A stretch of 64,000 nucleotides of DNA from positions 62,001-126,000 of the forward strand of contig NZ_MSMP01000003.1 of assembly GCF_001936575.1 (NCBI RefSeq), in the 5' to 3' direction. Source of the stretch: Tenacibaculum agarivorans. GTDB lineage: Bacteria; Bacteroidota; Bacteroidia; Flavobacteriales; Flavobacteriaceae. Below are positions 36,017-45,671 of this stretch, one piece after another. Position 1 is the first letter of the stretch. The number at the start of each line of letters is the position of its first letter. The position numbers and the translations under genes were made by a program. The notes beneath the pieces were generated by a model. The model worked only from the letters and a program-made list of their open reading frames with translations. It was not told the DNA's origin and did not search any database.

Positions 36017-37057
36017 ATGGAGTTTACAGCAAAACAAATCGCAGATATTTTACAAGGAGATGTCGAAGGAAATTTAGATGAACTAGTAAGTAAATTAGCA
36101 AAGATAGAAGAAGCTGAAAAAGGGTCTTTAACTTTTTTAGCTAATCCGAAATACAATCAATATATATATACTACTTCGGCATCAATTACTATTGTTAGTA
36201 AAGAGTTTGTTCCAGAAAGAGAAATCTCTACTACTTTAATTAAAGTCGACGATCCTTATAAATCATTTTCTACATTATTAGAGTATTATAATCAAGTTAA
36301 GCATAATAAATCAGGAAGAGAGAATCCTATATATGTATCTACTACAGCTTCAATAGGAGAAAATGAATACATTGGGGCATTCACTTATATTGGAGAAAAT
36401 GTTATCATTGGAAATAATGTAAAGATTTACCCCAATAGTTATATAGGAGATAATGTTACCATAGGAAATGACTGTGTTATATTCTCAGGAGTAAAGATTT
36501 ATTCTGAAACTGTAATTGGAAACGATTGTAAAGTTCATTCAGGTAGTGTTATCGGTTCTGATGGTTTTGGATTTACGCCAGACGAAAACGGTATTTATAA
36601 AGCAGTACCGCAAACAGGAAATGTAATTATTGAAGATCATGTAGATATAGGAGCCAATTCTACCATAGATAGAGCTACTTTAGGCTCTACAATTATTAGA
36701 AAAGGTGTAAAATTAGATAATCAAATTCAAATAGCGCATAATGTAGAAATAGGACAAAATACCGTAATAGCTTCACAAACAGGCATAGCAGGTTCTACCA
36801 AAATAGGTGAGAACTGTATGATTGGTGGTCAAGTTGGTATTGTTGGACATATTTCTATAGGAGATAATGTTAAAATTCAGGCACAGTCTGGAATAGGTAA
36901 GAACCTTAAAGATAATGAAGTTGTTCAAGGTTCACCTGCTATAGGTTATTCTGACTTTAATAAATCTTATGTTTATTTTAGAAATTTACCTAAAATCGTA
37001 TCAACTATTCATAAACTAGAGAAAGAGTACAATACTCAAAACAATAAAAATGAGTAA
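36017..37057 (+). CDS. lpxD: UDP-3-O-acylglucosamine N-acyltransferase LpxD
   Basis: Third step of lipid A synthesis: adds the N-linked 3-hydroxyacyl chain from acyl-ACP. The ATG at 36017 (MEFTAKQIADILQG) matches the family N-terminus; an earlier TTG lies in the promoter box. The N-terminal uridine-binding domain (~1-100, FLANPKYNQYIYTT) is followed by left-handed beta-helix hexapeptide repeats and the catalytic His in NQIQIAHNVEIG. 346 residues. It overlaps lpxC-fabZ by 8 bases, so translation is coupled. Confidence 0.93.
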   Translation: MEFTAKQIADILQGDVEGNLDELVSKLAKIEEAEKGSLTFLANPKYNQYIYTTSASITIVSKEFVPEREISTTLIKVDDPYKSFSTLLEYYNQVKHNKSGRENPIYVSTTASIGENEYIGAFTYIGENVIIGNNVKIYPNSYIGDNVTIGNDCVIFSGVKIYSETVIGNDCKVHSGSVIGSDGFGFTPDENGIYKAVPQTGNVIIEDHVDIGANSTIDRATLGSTIIRKGVKLDNQIQIAHNVEIGQNTVIASQTGIAGSTKIGENCMIGGQVGIVGHISIGDNVKIQAQSGIGKNLKDNEVVQGSPAIGYSDFNKSYVYFRNLPKIVSTIHKLEKEYNTQNNKNE

Positions 37058-38444
37058 ACAACAACAAACAACTATAGAAAATGAAATTACTTTATCTGGT
37101 GTAGGATTACACACCGGAAATCAAGTAACAATGACGTTTAAACCAGCACCTATTAATCATGGATTCGCTTTTAAGAGAGTAGATTTAGAAGGTCAGCCTG
37201 TGATTGAAGCTAAAGCTGACTATGTTATCGATACTCAAAGAGGAACTAACATGGAAAAAAATGGTGTACAAATTAATACCTCAGAACATGTATTAGCTGC
37301 AGCTGTAGGATTAGATATTGATAATTTATTAATAGAAATTAATGCTTCTGAGCCTCCAATAATGGACGGTTCTTCAAAATTCTTTATAGAAGCATTAGAA
37401 AAAGCAGGGGTTGTAGAACAAGATGCACCTGTAGATGAGTACGTAGTTAAAGAGGTTATATCATATAAAGATGAAAATACTGGAAGTGAAATTATTTTAA
37501 TGCCTTCTGATAAGTATGAAGTAACTGCTATGGTAGACTTTGGAACTAAAGTACTAGGAACTCAGAATGCTACATTAAGTAAAATTTCAGATTTTAAAGA
37601 AGAAATTTCATCAGCAAGAACATTTAGTTTTTTACATGAAATTGAAATGCTTCTAGAAAATGATTTAATCAAAGGAGGAGATCTTAATAATGCTATAGTT
37701 TATGTAGATAAAGAACTTTCAGAAAGCACAACTGAAAAACTTAAAAAAGCATTCAAAAAAGATGATATAAAAATTAAACCTAATGGAATTTTAGATAATT
37801 TAGAGTTACGTTGGGCTAATGAAGCAGCAAGACATAAATTATTAGATGTTATTGGAGATTTAGCTTTAGTAGGTACCAAAATAAAAGGTAAAGTTATAGC
37901 TAACAAACCAGGGCATCAGGTAAATACTGCGTTTGCTAAAAAATTATCTAAAATCATAAAAAAGGAAAAGAGAAATAATGTACCTACTTTTGATTTAAAT
38001 CAACCACCGTTGATGGATATTCATAAAATCATGGATATTCTTCCTCATAGACCACCATTTTTATTAGTAGATCGAATATTAGAACTTACTGATACACATG
38101 TTGTTGGAATGAAGAATGTAACAATGAATGAAGGGTTCTTTGTAGGTCATTTTCCAGGAGCACCAGTTATGCCAGGAGTATTGCAAGTAGAAGCAATGGC
38201 TCAAGCAGGAGGAGTTCTTGTACTAAGTACAGTACCCGATCCAGAAAATTATTTGACTTATTTTATGAAAATAGATAAAGTTAAGTTTAAACAAAAGGTT
38301 TTACCTGGAGATACGTTAATATTTAAAAGTGAATTAATAACGCCGATACGAAGAGGAATTGCACACATGCAAGCCTATGCTTATGCCAACGGAAAATTAG
38401 TTGCAGAGGCGGAGTTAATGGCACAAATTTCTAAAGTAAAGTAA
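37050..38444 (+). CDS. Bifunctional LpxC deacetylase / FabZ dehydratase
   Basis: A fusion of two enzymes. Residues ~1-310 are LpxC, the committed Zn-dependent deacetylase of lipid A synthesis, with TLSGVGLHTG, the Zn His in SEHVLAAAVGLD, and HKLLDVIGDLALVG. Residues ~320-464 are FabZ, the 3-hydroxyacyl-ACP dehydratase, with ILPHRPPFLLVDRI and catalytic His/Glu in GHFPGAPVMPGVLQVEAMAQ. The fusion is standard in Bacteroidota and ties acyl-chain flux between lipid A and phospholipids. It lies between lpxD and lpxA, with 1 base to lpxA. Confidence 0.95.
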   Translation: MSKQQQTTIENEITLSGVGLHTGNQVTMTFKPAPINHGFAFKRVDLEGQPVIEAKADYVIDTQRGTNMEKNGVQINTSEHVLAAAVGLDIDNLLIEINASEPPIMDGSSKFFIEALEKAGVVEQDAPVDEYVVKEVISYKDENTGSEIILMPSDKYEVTAMVDFGTKVLGTQNATLSKISDFKEEISSARTFSFLHEIEMLLENDLIKGGDLNNAIVYVDKELSESTTEKLKKAFKKDDIKIKPNGILDNLELRWANEAARHKLLDVIGDLALVGTKIKGKVIANKPGHQVNTAFAKKLSKIIKKEKRNNVPTFDLNQPPLMDIHKIMDILPHRPPFLLVDRILELTDTHVVGMKNVTMNEGFFVGHFPGAPVMPGVLQVEAMAQAGGVLVLSTVPDPENYLTYFMKIDKVKFKQKVLPGDTLIFKSELITPIRRGIAHMQAYAYANGKLVAEAELMAQISKVK

Positions 38445-38445
38445 T

Positions 38446-39231
38446 ATGAATCAACCATTAGCCTACGTTCACCCCCAAGCAAAAATAGCTAGAAACGTAG
38501 TAATAGAACCATTTAGCACTATACATGCTAATGTAGAGATTGGTTCAGGTACATGGATTGGATCCAATGTAACCATAATGGAAGGAGCTAGAATTGGAAA
38601 AAATTGTAGAATTTTTCCAGGCGCAGTTGTATCTGCAATTCCCCAAGACTTAAAGTTTAATGACGAAGAAACAACAGTAGAAATAGGAGACAATGTTACT
38701 ATTCGTGAATGTGTTACGATCAATAGAGGTACAGCTGATCGATTAAAAACCGTTATAGGAAATAATTGTTTAATCATGGCGTATTGTCATGTGGCTCATG
38801 ACTGTGTTGTTGGAGATAATTGTATTTTTTCAAATAATTCAACACTAGCAGGGCATGTGACTATTGGAGACAATGTAGTACTAGCAGGTATGGTAGCTGT
38901 ACATCAGTTTGCGTCGGTTGGAAATCATGCATTTGTAACAGGTGGTTCACTTGTGCGTAAAGATGTTCCTCCATATGTTAAAGCAGCTAGAGAACCTTTG
39001 TCTTATGTTGGAATTAATTCGATTGGGTTAAGAAGGAGAGGTTTTACTACAGAGAAAATCAGAGAAATTCAAGATATTTACAGAATATTATTTCAAAAAA
39101 ATTATAATAATTCTCAAGCTATAGCAATTATAGAGGCTGAGATGGAAGCTACTTCTGAGAGAGATGAGATTGTACAGTTTATTAAAGATTCTCACAGAGG
39201 TATAATGAAAGGATATTACAAAACAAATTAA
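38446..39231 (+). CDS. lpxA: UDP-N-acetylglucosamine O-acyltransferase LpxA
   Basis: First step of lipid A synthesis. 261 residues of hexapeptide-repeat beta-helix with the catalytic His in MAYCHVAHDC and the FSNNSTLAGHVTIGD segment, followed by a helical C-terminal domain (GLRRRGFTTEKIREIQDIYRILF). Length is standard. It follows lpxC-fabZ by 1 base and precedes efp by 11 bases. Confidence 0.95.
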   Translation: MNQPLAYVHPQAKIARNVVIEPFSTIHANVEIGSGTWIGSNVTIMEGARIGKNCRIFPGAVVSAIPQDLKFNDEETTVEIGDNVTIRECVTINRGTADRLKTVIGNNCLIMAYCHVAHDCVVGDNCIFSNNSTLAGHVTIGDNVVLAGMVAVHQFASVGNHAFVTGGSLVRKDVPPYVKAAREPLSYVGINSIGLRRRGFTTEKIREIQDIYRILFQKNYNNSQAIAIIEAEMEATSERDEIVQFIKDSHRGIMKGYYKTN

Positions 39232-39242
39232 TTAATTATATA

Positions 39243-39809
39243 ATGGCATCAACTTCAGATATTAAAAAAGGATTGTGTATTAAATACAATAGCGATATAT
39301 TCAAAATCATAGAATTTTTACATGTAAAACCAGGTAAAGGACCTGCTTTTGTAAGAACTAAATTAAAAAGTGTTACCACAGGAAAAGTAATTGATAATAC
39401 ATTTTCAGCGGGACATAAAATTGAAGATGTTCGTGTAGAAACTCACAAGTTTCAGTATTTGTATGCTGAAGGAGATGATTTACACTTCATGAATACTGAT
39501 GATTATAACCAAATTACTTTACAAAGAAAAGTTGTTGATGGTTCAGAATTCATGAAAGAAGGAGAAGTAGTAACTATTTTAATAAATACTGAAGACAGCT
39601 TGCCACTTTCAGTAGAAATGCCTTCTCATGTAATTTTAGAAGTAACACATACAGAGCCAGGAGTAAAAGGAAATACAGCGACAAATGCAACAAAACCTGC
39701 TACTGTAGAAACTGGAGCTAGAGTAAATGTTCCTCTTTTTATAAACGAAGGAGATAAAATCAAAATTGATACAGAAAAAGGCTCGTATTCGGAAAGAATT
39801 AAAGAATAA
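39243..39809 (+). CDS. efp: Elongation factor P
   Basis: Rescues ribosomes stalled at polyproline. The 188 residues form the KOW-like domain I with HVKPGKGPAFVRTKLK, where the Lys of the PGKG loop is the modification site, and two OB domains ending with the EFP signature region (GARVNVPLFINEGDKIKIDTEKGSYSERIKE). It lies in the lipid A cluster, 11 bases after lpxA, and is followed by a terminator. Confidence 0.95.
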   Translation: MASTSDIKKGLCIKYNSDIFKIIEFLHVKPGKGPAFVRTKLKSVTTGKVIDNTFSAGHKIEDVRVETHKFQYLYAEGDDLHFMNTDDYNQITLQRKVVDGSEFMKEGEVVTILINTEDSLPLSVEMPSHVILEVTHTEPGVKGNTATNATKPATVETGARVNVPLFINEGDKIKIDTEKGSYSERIKE

Positions 39810-39819
39810 AAATAATTTC

Positions 39820-39845
39820 ATCCCGCTTAATTGCGGGATTTTTTT
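39820..39845 (+). terminator. Terminator between efp and the second lpxD-like gene
   Basis: Perfect 7-base stem ATCCCGC / GCGGGAT with a 6-base loop and a T-run to 39845. It sits right before the next ATG (39849), so the next gene is reached only by read-through or by a promoter inside efp. Confidence 0.8.
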
Positions 39846-39848
39846 CAT

Positions 39849-40769
39849 ATGAAATTCAATACTACCCAAACTTTACAACAGATAGCTAATCTGTTAGAAA
39901 TACAATTTGTAGGAGATCCTAATTTTAAAATTACAGGCTTAAATGAAATTCATGTTGTCCAAGAAGGAGAAATTGTATTTGTAGATCATCCTAAATATTA
40001 TGATAAAGCTTTAAATTCTAAGGCTACTACAATACTAATCAATAAAGATGTAGCATGTCCTGAAGGAAAAACGTTATTAATATCTGACGATCCTTTTAGA
40101 GATTTTAATAAATTAACAAAACATTTCAATCCTTTTATAGCCTCTAAACAAAGTATAGCTGATTCTGCTGAGATAGGAGAAGGTACAATAGTACAACCAA
40201 ATGTATTTATAGGTGAAGGTGTTAAAATCGGTAAAAACTGCTTAATTCATGCCAATGTTACCATAAATAACAATTGTATTATAGGTGATAATGTTACAAT
40301 TTATTCAAATACTGTACTAGGTAGCAATGCGTTTTATTACAAAAAGAGACCTGAAGGTTTTGACCCTTTAGTTTCTGGAGGTAGAGTAGTTATTGAAGAT
40401 GATGTAGACCTAGGGGCAAGTTGTACTATTGACAGAGGAGTAACTGGAGATACAACCATTGGAGAAGGTACTAAGATTGATAATCAGGTACATGTGGGAC
40501 ATGATACTGTAATTGGTAAAAAGTGTCTGATAGCAGCCCAAACAGGTATAGCAGGTTGTACAGTTATTGAAGATGAAGTTACAATTTGGGGACAAGTAGG
40601 AGTTGTTAGTGGTTTACATATTGAAAAAGGAACTGTTTTAATGGCGCAAACAGGAGTAATGAAGTCCTTAAAAAAAGGAGTATATTTTGGTACTCCACAA
40701 GAGGAATACAGACAAAAAATGCGTGAAATTATTCATTTAAAAAACGAAGTAAATAAAAACAAAAAGTAA
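39849..40769 (+). CDS. LpxD-like acyltransferase, second paralogue
   Basis: A 306-residue hexapeptide-repeat protein with the LpxD layout: N-terminal uridine-binding-like domain ([14 protein letters not shown]), beta-helix repeats and the His motif [15 protein letters not shown]. The start is the ATG at 39849; the in-frame TTG 18 bases upstream is inside the terminator stem. It is shorter than the LpxD at 36017 and diverged from it, so it may acylate another UDP-sugar or act as an alternative LpxD. It lies between efp and sucD, a recurring flavobacterial arrangement. Confidence 0.85.
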   Translation: MKFNTTQTLQQIANLLEIQFVGDPNFKITGLNEIHVVQEGEIVFVDHPKYYDKALNSKATTILINKDVACPEGKTLLISDDPFRDFNKLTKHFNPFIASKQSIADSAEIGEGTIVQPNVFIGEGVKIGKNCLIHANVTINNNCIIGDNVTIYSNTVLGSNAFYYKKRPEGFDPLVSGGRVVIEDDVDLGASCTIDRGVTGDTTIGEGTKIDNQVHVGHDTVIGKKCLIAAQTGIAGCTVIEDEVTIWGQVGVVSGLHIEKGTVLMAQTGVMKSLKKGVYFGTPQEEYRQKMREIIHLKNEVNKNKK

Positions 40770-40781
40770 CGATAATTTTAA

Positions 40782-40812
40782 TTGGTAATACTCAATTAAA
40801 AAACTATTTTTG
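40782..40812 (+). promoter_or_regulatory. sucD promoter
   Basis: TTG at 40782-40784 and -7 box TATTTTTG at 40805-40812 are 20 bases apart, a near-ideal Bacteroidota promoter, 25 bases before the ATG. Confidence 0.7.
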
Positions 40813-40837
40813 CTTGACTTAAATAAAAATAAACCAG

Positions 40838-41713
40838 ATGAGCGTTTTAGTAAATAAAGATTCAAAAATTATTGTTCAGGGTTTCACAGGAAGTGAAGGT
40901 ACTTTTCACGCTGGACAAATGATAGAATATGGAACAAATATTGTTGGTGGTGTTACTCCAGGTAAAGGAGGTCAAGAACACTTAGGTAAGCCTGTTTTTA
41001 ATACTGTAGATGAAGCAGTAGCTAAGGCTGGAGCTGATACTTCAATTATTTTTGTACCACCAGCTTTTGCAGCTGACGCAATCATGGAATCTGCTGAAGC
41101 AGGAATTAAAGTAATTATTTGTATTACTGAAGGTATTCCTACTGCAGACATGGTAAAAGTTAAATCTTATATTGATGCAAAAGAAGATTGTACTTTAGTA
41201 GGACCTAACTGTCCAGGTGTAATTACACCAGAAGAAGCTAAAGTTGGTATCATGCCAGGGTTTATTTTCAAAAAAGGAAAAGTAGGTATTGTTTCTAAAT
41301 CAGGAACATTAACTTATGAAGCAGCTGATCAAGTTGTTAAACAAGGTTATGGTATCACAACTGCTATTGGTATTGGTGGAGATCCAATTATTGGAACTAC
41401 AACAAAAGAAGCAGTTGAGTTATTAATGAATGATGATGAAACTGAAGCAATTGTAATGATTGGTGAAATAGGTGGGCAATTAGAAGCAGAAGCTGCACGT
41501 TGGATTAAAGCTGATGGAAATAGAAAGCCTGTAGTAGGTTTTATTGCAGGACAAACTGCACCTGCTGGTAGAACTATGGGACATGCTGGAGCTATTGTAG
41601 GTGGTGCTGATGATACAGCTCAAGCAAAAATGAAAATTTTAGCAGAAAATGGAGTACACGTAGTTGAGTCTCCTGCTAAAATTGGAGAAATAGTAGCAAA
41701 AGTTTTAGCATAA
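40838..41713 (+). CDS. sucD: Succinyl-CoA synthetase alpha subunit
   Basis: TCA-cycle enzyme forming succinate and NTP from succinyl-CoA; it works with SucC, not in this window. The 291 residues include the CoA-binding N-terminal Rossmann domain ([24 protein letters not shown]), [10 protein letters not shown] and the phospho-His loop [13 protein letters not shown]. The length is standard. It has its own promoter and terminator, so it is a single-gene transcript. Confidence 0.96.
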   Translation: MSVLVNKDSKIIVQGFTGSEGTFHAGQMIEYGTNIVGGVTPGKGGQEHLGKPVFNTVDEAVAKAGADTSIIFVPPAFAADAIMESAEAGIKVIICITEGIPTADMVKVKSYIDAKEDCTLVGPNCPGVITPEEAKVGIMPGFIFKKGKVGIVSKSGTLTYEAADQVVKQGYGITTAIGIGGDPIIGTTTKEAVELLMNDDETEAIVMIGEIGGQLEAEAARWIKADGNRKPVVGFIAGQTAPAGRTMGHAGAIVGGADDTAQAKMKILAENGVHVVESPAKIGEIVAKVLA

Positions 41714-41747
41714 TTAGTTAAAATTTACTAAAAAACAAATAGATTTG

Positions 41748-41782
41748 ATCCGATCACTATACTTTAGTGGTCGGATTTTTTA
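41748..41782 (+). terminator. sucD terminator
   Basis: A 12-base stem ATCCGATCACTA / TAGTGGTCGGAT with one G-U pair, a short loop and a T-run. Confidence 0.85.
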
Positions 41783-41809
41783 ATTAATAACAAAAAACAA
41801 AAAAATACA

Positions 41810-44779
41810 ATGAAAAAAATCAATCAAATACTAACTATGATTGCTTTTTCTGTAATTTTTATAAGTTGTAAAAAAACTTCAGAAAGTACAGAAGTAGTAG
41901 CAGAAAACCATACAGATGATAATGGTTTTAACTATGTTACTTATACTAATGATCCTACAGGTTTACGTTTATATACTTTAAAAAATGGTTTAAAAGTCTA
42001 TTTAGCGCAAAACTTTGAAGAACCAAAAATTCAAACATTTATACCTGTGAGAGCCGGTTCTGTTTATGATCCAAAAGATAATACTGGATTAGCCCATTAT
42101 CTAGAACATATGGTTTTTAAAGGTACAGATGAAATTGGAGCAATCGATTTTGAAAAGGAAAAAGTTGAATTGCAAAAAATATCTGATTTATATGAAAAGC
42201 ATAAGGCTGAAAAGGATTCTCTTAAGAAAATAGAAATCTATAAAGAGATTGATAAAGTTTCTCATGAAGCTTCGAAATTAGCTATCGCTAATGAATATGA
42301 TAATATGATCAGTAGTTTAGGAGCTGAAGGAACTAATGCTTGGACATGGCATGAAGAAACAGTTTATGTAAATAAAATACCTACCAATGAATTAGATAAA
42401 TGGTTAACAGTAGAAGGTGAACGCTTTAGTCAATTGGTATTACGATTATTCCATACAGAATTAGAAGCCGTTTACGAAGAATTTAATGGGGGACAAGACA
42501 GTGATAGAAGAAGAGAATCATATGCAATGATGGATGCACTTTTTCCGAAACACCCTTACGGACAACAAACTACTATTGGTAAATCTGAGCATTTGAAAAA
42601 TCCTTCAATGGAAGCTATACATGCTTATTTCAATAGATATTATGTGCCTAACAATATGGCAGTAGTTTTAGTTGGAGATTTAGATTTTGATGCTACAATT
42701 AAAAAAGTTGATGCTGCTTTTGGAAAACTTAAATCTAAGGAAGTTAATCACCCAACAAGACCAACAGAAGATCCTTTAACGGAAATCACAGTAAAAGAAG
42801 TGGTTGGACCTGAGGCTGCTAGAGCTAGTGTAGCCTATAGAAGTAAGGGGATAGGTACTAAAGAAGAAAAGTACTTAACATTAATTGATATGATTTTAAG
42901 TAATAGTGAAGCGGGTTTAATTGATTTAAATTTAAATCAAAAACAATTAGTACAAGGAGCTGGTAGTTACACAACTTTTTTAAATGATTATGGAATGCAC
43001 CAGTTATATGTAACTCCTAAAAATGGTCAAACCTTAAAAGAAGCTACAGATTTGGTTTTAGGACAAATTGAAAAAGTTAAAAAAGGAGAGTTTGATGATT
43101 GGCTTATTGATGCTGTAATCAATGATTTAAAATTAAGCACTATCAAAAAATATCAAAATGCATCTTCAATAGCTTATGATTATGTAAATGCGTTTGTTCA
43201 TTTTCAAGATTGGGGAAATAGAGTACAGTTATTAAATGAGTTAAGAAAGATTTCAAAAGAAGAATTAGTCGCTTTTGCTAATGAATTTTATAAAGATAAT
43301 TATGTAATCGTTAATAAAAATCAAGGAAAAACTGAAGGTTTAGTAAAAGTGCCAAAGCCAGAAATTACTCCTAATGAATTAAATAGAGGTAAAGTTTCTG
43401 ATTTTACAACAGCATTTAACAAAATGACATCTCCAGATCTTAAACCAAAATTTAACGATTATAAGTCTGCAATAAAGAAAACAACTCTGGATAATGGTTT
43501 AACAGTAGAATACATTACTAATACTAAGAATGATTTAGCTGAACTTGACATCATTTTTGATATGGGTAAAGATCACAACAAGAAGTTACCAATAGCGGTG
43601 AATTACTTGCAATATTTAGGTACTGATACTAAAACTCCTGAAGAAGTAAAAAAAGATTTTTATAAGTTAGGTATTAATTATGGTGTAAGTTCTGGTGCTG
43701 ATAGATCTTATGTTTATTTATCAGGATTAAGAGAAAATCTTGATAAGGGATTAGCTTTACTGGAAAATTTGTGGGCAAATGCAAAAGCAGATCAAGATAT
43801 TTATAATAAATATGTTGATAAAATTGCAAAAAGACGTATTGATACCAAAGCAAATAAAGGAAGTATTATGTGGAGAGGTTTAATGAGTTATGGTCAGTAT
43901 GGAGAAGGATCTAGATTGAGAGATATTTATACAATTCAAGAGTTAAAAGATCAAAATCCAGAAGAATTAGTAGCTTTAGTTAAGGATTTGAAAAACTATA
44001 AACACCGAATTTTCTACTATGGTAAAGACATTAATCAAGCTAAATCAGCTTTAAATAAAAATCATATTATAGCAGCTGATTTGAAAGATTATCCACAGAA
44101 AAAAGTATATGAGTATGCTAAGACAGGAGATAATGTTTACTTTGTTAATTACGATATGGTACAAGCAGAAATGTTATTTTTAGCAAAGGGAGATGAATTT
44201 GATCCTAAAAAACTAGCAATTTCTACATTATTCAATAATTATTTTGGTAGTGGGTTATCTTCAATTGTCTTTCAAGAAATTAGAGAATCTAAATCATTGG
44301 CATATTCAGCTTTTTCTGCATATAGTAATGCTTCAGAAAAAGGAAAACCCAATTACACATACGCGTATATAGGAACACAAGCAAATAAAATTCCTGATGC
44401 TGTAGATGCAATGTTAGACTTAATGAATAATATGCCTGAAGCTGAAAAACAATTTAATGCCTCAAAAGAGTCTGCTCTTAAAAAAATAGCTGCTGAAAGA
44501 ATAAATGACACAGGAATGTTTTGGGCATATGAAAGTTTAAAGAAAAGAGGAATTGATAACGATAATCGTGAAGAAATTTATAACGCTATTAAAAACATGA
44601 CAATGAAAGATATGAAAGAGTTCTTTGATACTAATATCAAAGGTCAAGATTATAATATCATGGTTGTTGCTAATAAGAAAGATATCGATTTAAAAGCACT
44701 TTCAAAATTAGGAACATTAAAAGAAATGGATGTAGATTATTTATTCAATTACGAAAAACCTAAGGTTGTAAAACCCTAA
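41810..44779 (+). CDS. M16 family zinc metallopeptidase, lipoprotein
   Basis: A 989-residue envelope peptidase. Lipobox IFISC puts the acylated Cys near residue 20. The first M16 half has the inverted zinc motif HYLEH in GLAHYLEHMVFKGT and a downstream Glu in ELEAVYEEFNGG. The second half (~530-970) lacks the zinc motif, as is normal for pitrilysin-type proteins. These enzymes degrade peptides in a closed chamber. It is likely periplasmic and attached to a membrane. Single-gene transcript ended by the hairpin at 44803. Confidence 0.92.
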   Translation: MKKINQILTMIAFSVIFISCKKTSESTEVVAENHTDDNGFNYVTYTNDPTGLRLYTLKNGLKVYLAQNFEEPKIQTFIPVRAGSVYDPKDNTGLAHYLEHMVFKGTDEIGAIDFEKEKVELQKISDLYEKHKAEKDSLKKIEIYKEIDKVSHEASKLAIANEYDNMISSLGAEGTNAWTWHEETVYVNKIPTNELDKWLTVEGERFSQLVLRLFHTELEAVYEEFNGGQDSDRRRESYAMMDALFPKHPYGQQTTIGKSEHLKNPSMEAIHAYFNRYYVPNNMAVVLVGDLDFDATIKKVDAAFGKLKSKEVNHPTRPTEDPLTEITVKEVVGPEAARASVAYRSKGIGTKEEKYLTLIDMILSNSEAGLIDLNLNQKQLVQGAGSYTTFLNDYGMHQLYVTPKNGQTLKEATDLVLGQIEKVKKGEFDDWLIDAVINDLKLSTIKKYQNASSIAYDYVNAFVHFQDWGNRVQLLNELRKISKEELVAFANEFYKDNYVIVNKNQGKTEGLVKVPKPEITPNELNRGKVSDFTTAFNKMTSPDLKPKFNDYKSAIKKTTLDNGLTVEYITNTKNDLAELDIIFDMGKDHNKKLPIAVNYLQYLGTDTKTPEEVKKDFYKLGINYGVSSGADRSYVYLSGLRENLDKGLALLENLWANAKADQDIYNKYVDKIAKRRIDTKANKGSIMWRGLMSYGQYGEGSRLRDIYTIQELKDQNPEELVALVKDLKNYKHRIFYYGKDINQAKSALNKNHIIAADLKDYPQKKVYEYAKTGDNVYFVNYDMVQAEMLFLAKGDEFDPKKLAISTLFNNYFGSGLSSIVFQEIRESKSLAYSAFSAYSNASEKGKPNYTYAYIGTQANKIPDAVDAMLDLMNNMPEAEKQFNASKESALKKIAAERINDTGMFWAYESLKKRGIDNDNREEIYNAIKNMTMKDMKEFFDTNIKGQDYNIMVVANKKDIDLKALSKLGTLKEMDVDYLFNYEKPKVVKP

Positions 44780-44802
44780 ATAATAAACTCATAAAAAAAT
44801 AG

Positions 44803-44830
44803 AAGCGTTCTTTTTAGAACGCTTTTTTTT
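44803..44830 (+). terminator. Terminator after the M16 peptidase gene
   Basis: Stem AAGCGTTC / GAACGCTT with a 6-base loop and an eight-T tail. Confidence 0.85.
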
Positions 44831-44846
44831 GTAGCATTAAATCATT

Positions 44847-44854
44847 TATATTTG
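44847..44854 (+). promoter_or_regulatory. -7 box of fabG
   Basis: TATATTTG matches TAnnTTTG, 22 bases before the ATG. A TTTG at the end of the preceding terminator T-run is 15 bases upstream, so the two elements may be nested. Confidence 0.55.
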
Positions 44855-44876
44855 ACACTTTAAATCATACAACTAA

Positions 44877-45623
44877 ATGAAACTTTTAGAAAATAAAACC
44901 GCTATAATTACAGGAGCTACCAGAGGTATAGGTAGAGGAATCGCTTTAGAGTTCGCAAAGCAAGGAGCTAATGTAGCATTTACATATAACTCATCTGTTG
45001 AAGCAGCTAATTCATTAGAAAAAGAGTTACAAGAATTAGGAGTAAAAGCAAAAGGATATCAATCTAATGCAGCAGAGTTTGATGCGGCTCAAGAATTAGC
45101 TAAAAATGTTTTAGAAGAGTTTGGAGCGATTGATGTTTTAATTAACAATGCTGGAATTACAAAAGATAACTTATTACTACGTATTTCTGAAGACGACTTT
45201 GACAAGGTAATCCAAGTAAATCTTAAATCTGTTTTTAATTTAACTAAGGCAGTGATTAAGCCGATGATGAAGCAAAGAGCTGGTTCTATAATTAACATGA
45301 GCTCAGTTGTAGGGTTAAAAGGTAACGCAGGTCAAGCTAATTACGCAGCTTCAAAAGCAGGAATTTTAGGTTTTTCTAAGTCTGTTGCATTAGAATTAGG
45401 ATCAAGAAATATTCGTAGTAACGTGATTGCACCAGGATTTATTGAAACAGAAATGACTGCACAATTAGATGAAAAGGTAGTAGAAGGATGGAGAAATGAA
45501 ATTCCTTTAAAAAGAGGAGGAACTGCTGAAGATGTAGCTAATGCATGTGTTTTCTTAGCTTCTGATATGAGTTCTTACATCACAGGTCAGACTTTATCTG
45601 TTGACGGAGGAATGTTAACATAA
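44877..45623 (+). CDS. fabG: 3-oxoacyl-ACP reductase FabG
   Basis: NADPH-dependent reductase of fatty acid elongation. The 248 residues have the cofactor motif TGATRGIGRGIA, NNAGITKD, and the Ser-Tyr-Lys catalytic set in NMSSVVGLKGN and NYAASKAG. The C-terminal end ITGQTLSVDGGM is typical. Length and motif context favour FabG over other short-chain dehydrogenases. It is monocistronic. Confidence 0.93.
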   Translation: MKLLENKTAIITGATRGIGRGIALEFAKQGANVAFTYNSSVEAANSLEKELQELGVKAKGYQSNAAEFDAAQELAKNVLEEFGAIDVLINNAGITKDNLLLRISEDDFDKVIQVNLKSVFNLTKAVIKPMMKQRAGSIINMSSVVGLKGNAGQANYAASKAGILGFSKSVALELGSRNIRSNVIAPGFIETEMTAQLDEKVVEGWRNEIPLKRGGTAEDVANACVFLASDMSSYITGQTLSVDGGMLT

Positions 45624-45641
45624 TAAATGTATTATAATTAT

Positions 45642-45670
45642 AAAAAAGGCGCCATTTGGCGCCTTTTTTA
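45642..45670. terminator. Bidirectional terminator between fabG and the M28 peptidase gene
   Basis: Stem GGCGCC / GGCGCC (45648-45653 with 45658-45663) flanked by six A on the left and six T on the right, which serves both convergent genes. Confidence 0.88.
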
Positions 45671-45671
45671 T

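Noticed and set aside
39831..39848. TTG start extending the second LpxD-like protein by six residues
   Set aside because: The codon is inside the terminator stem following efp; the ATG at 39849 fits the family start.
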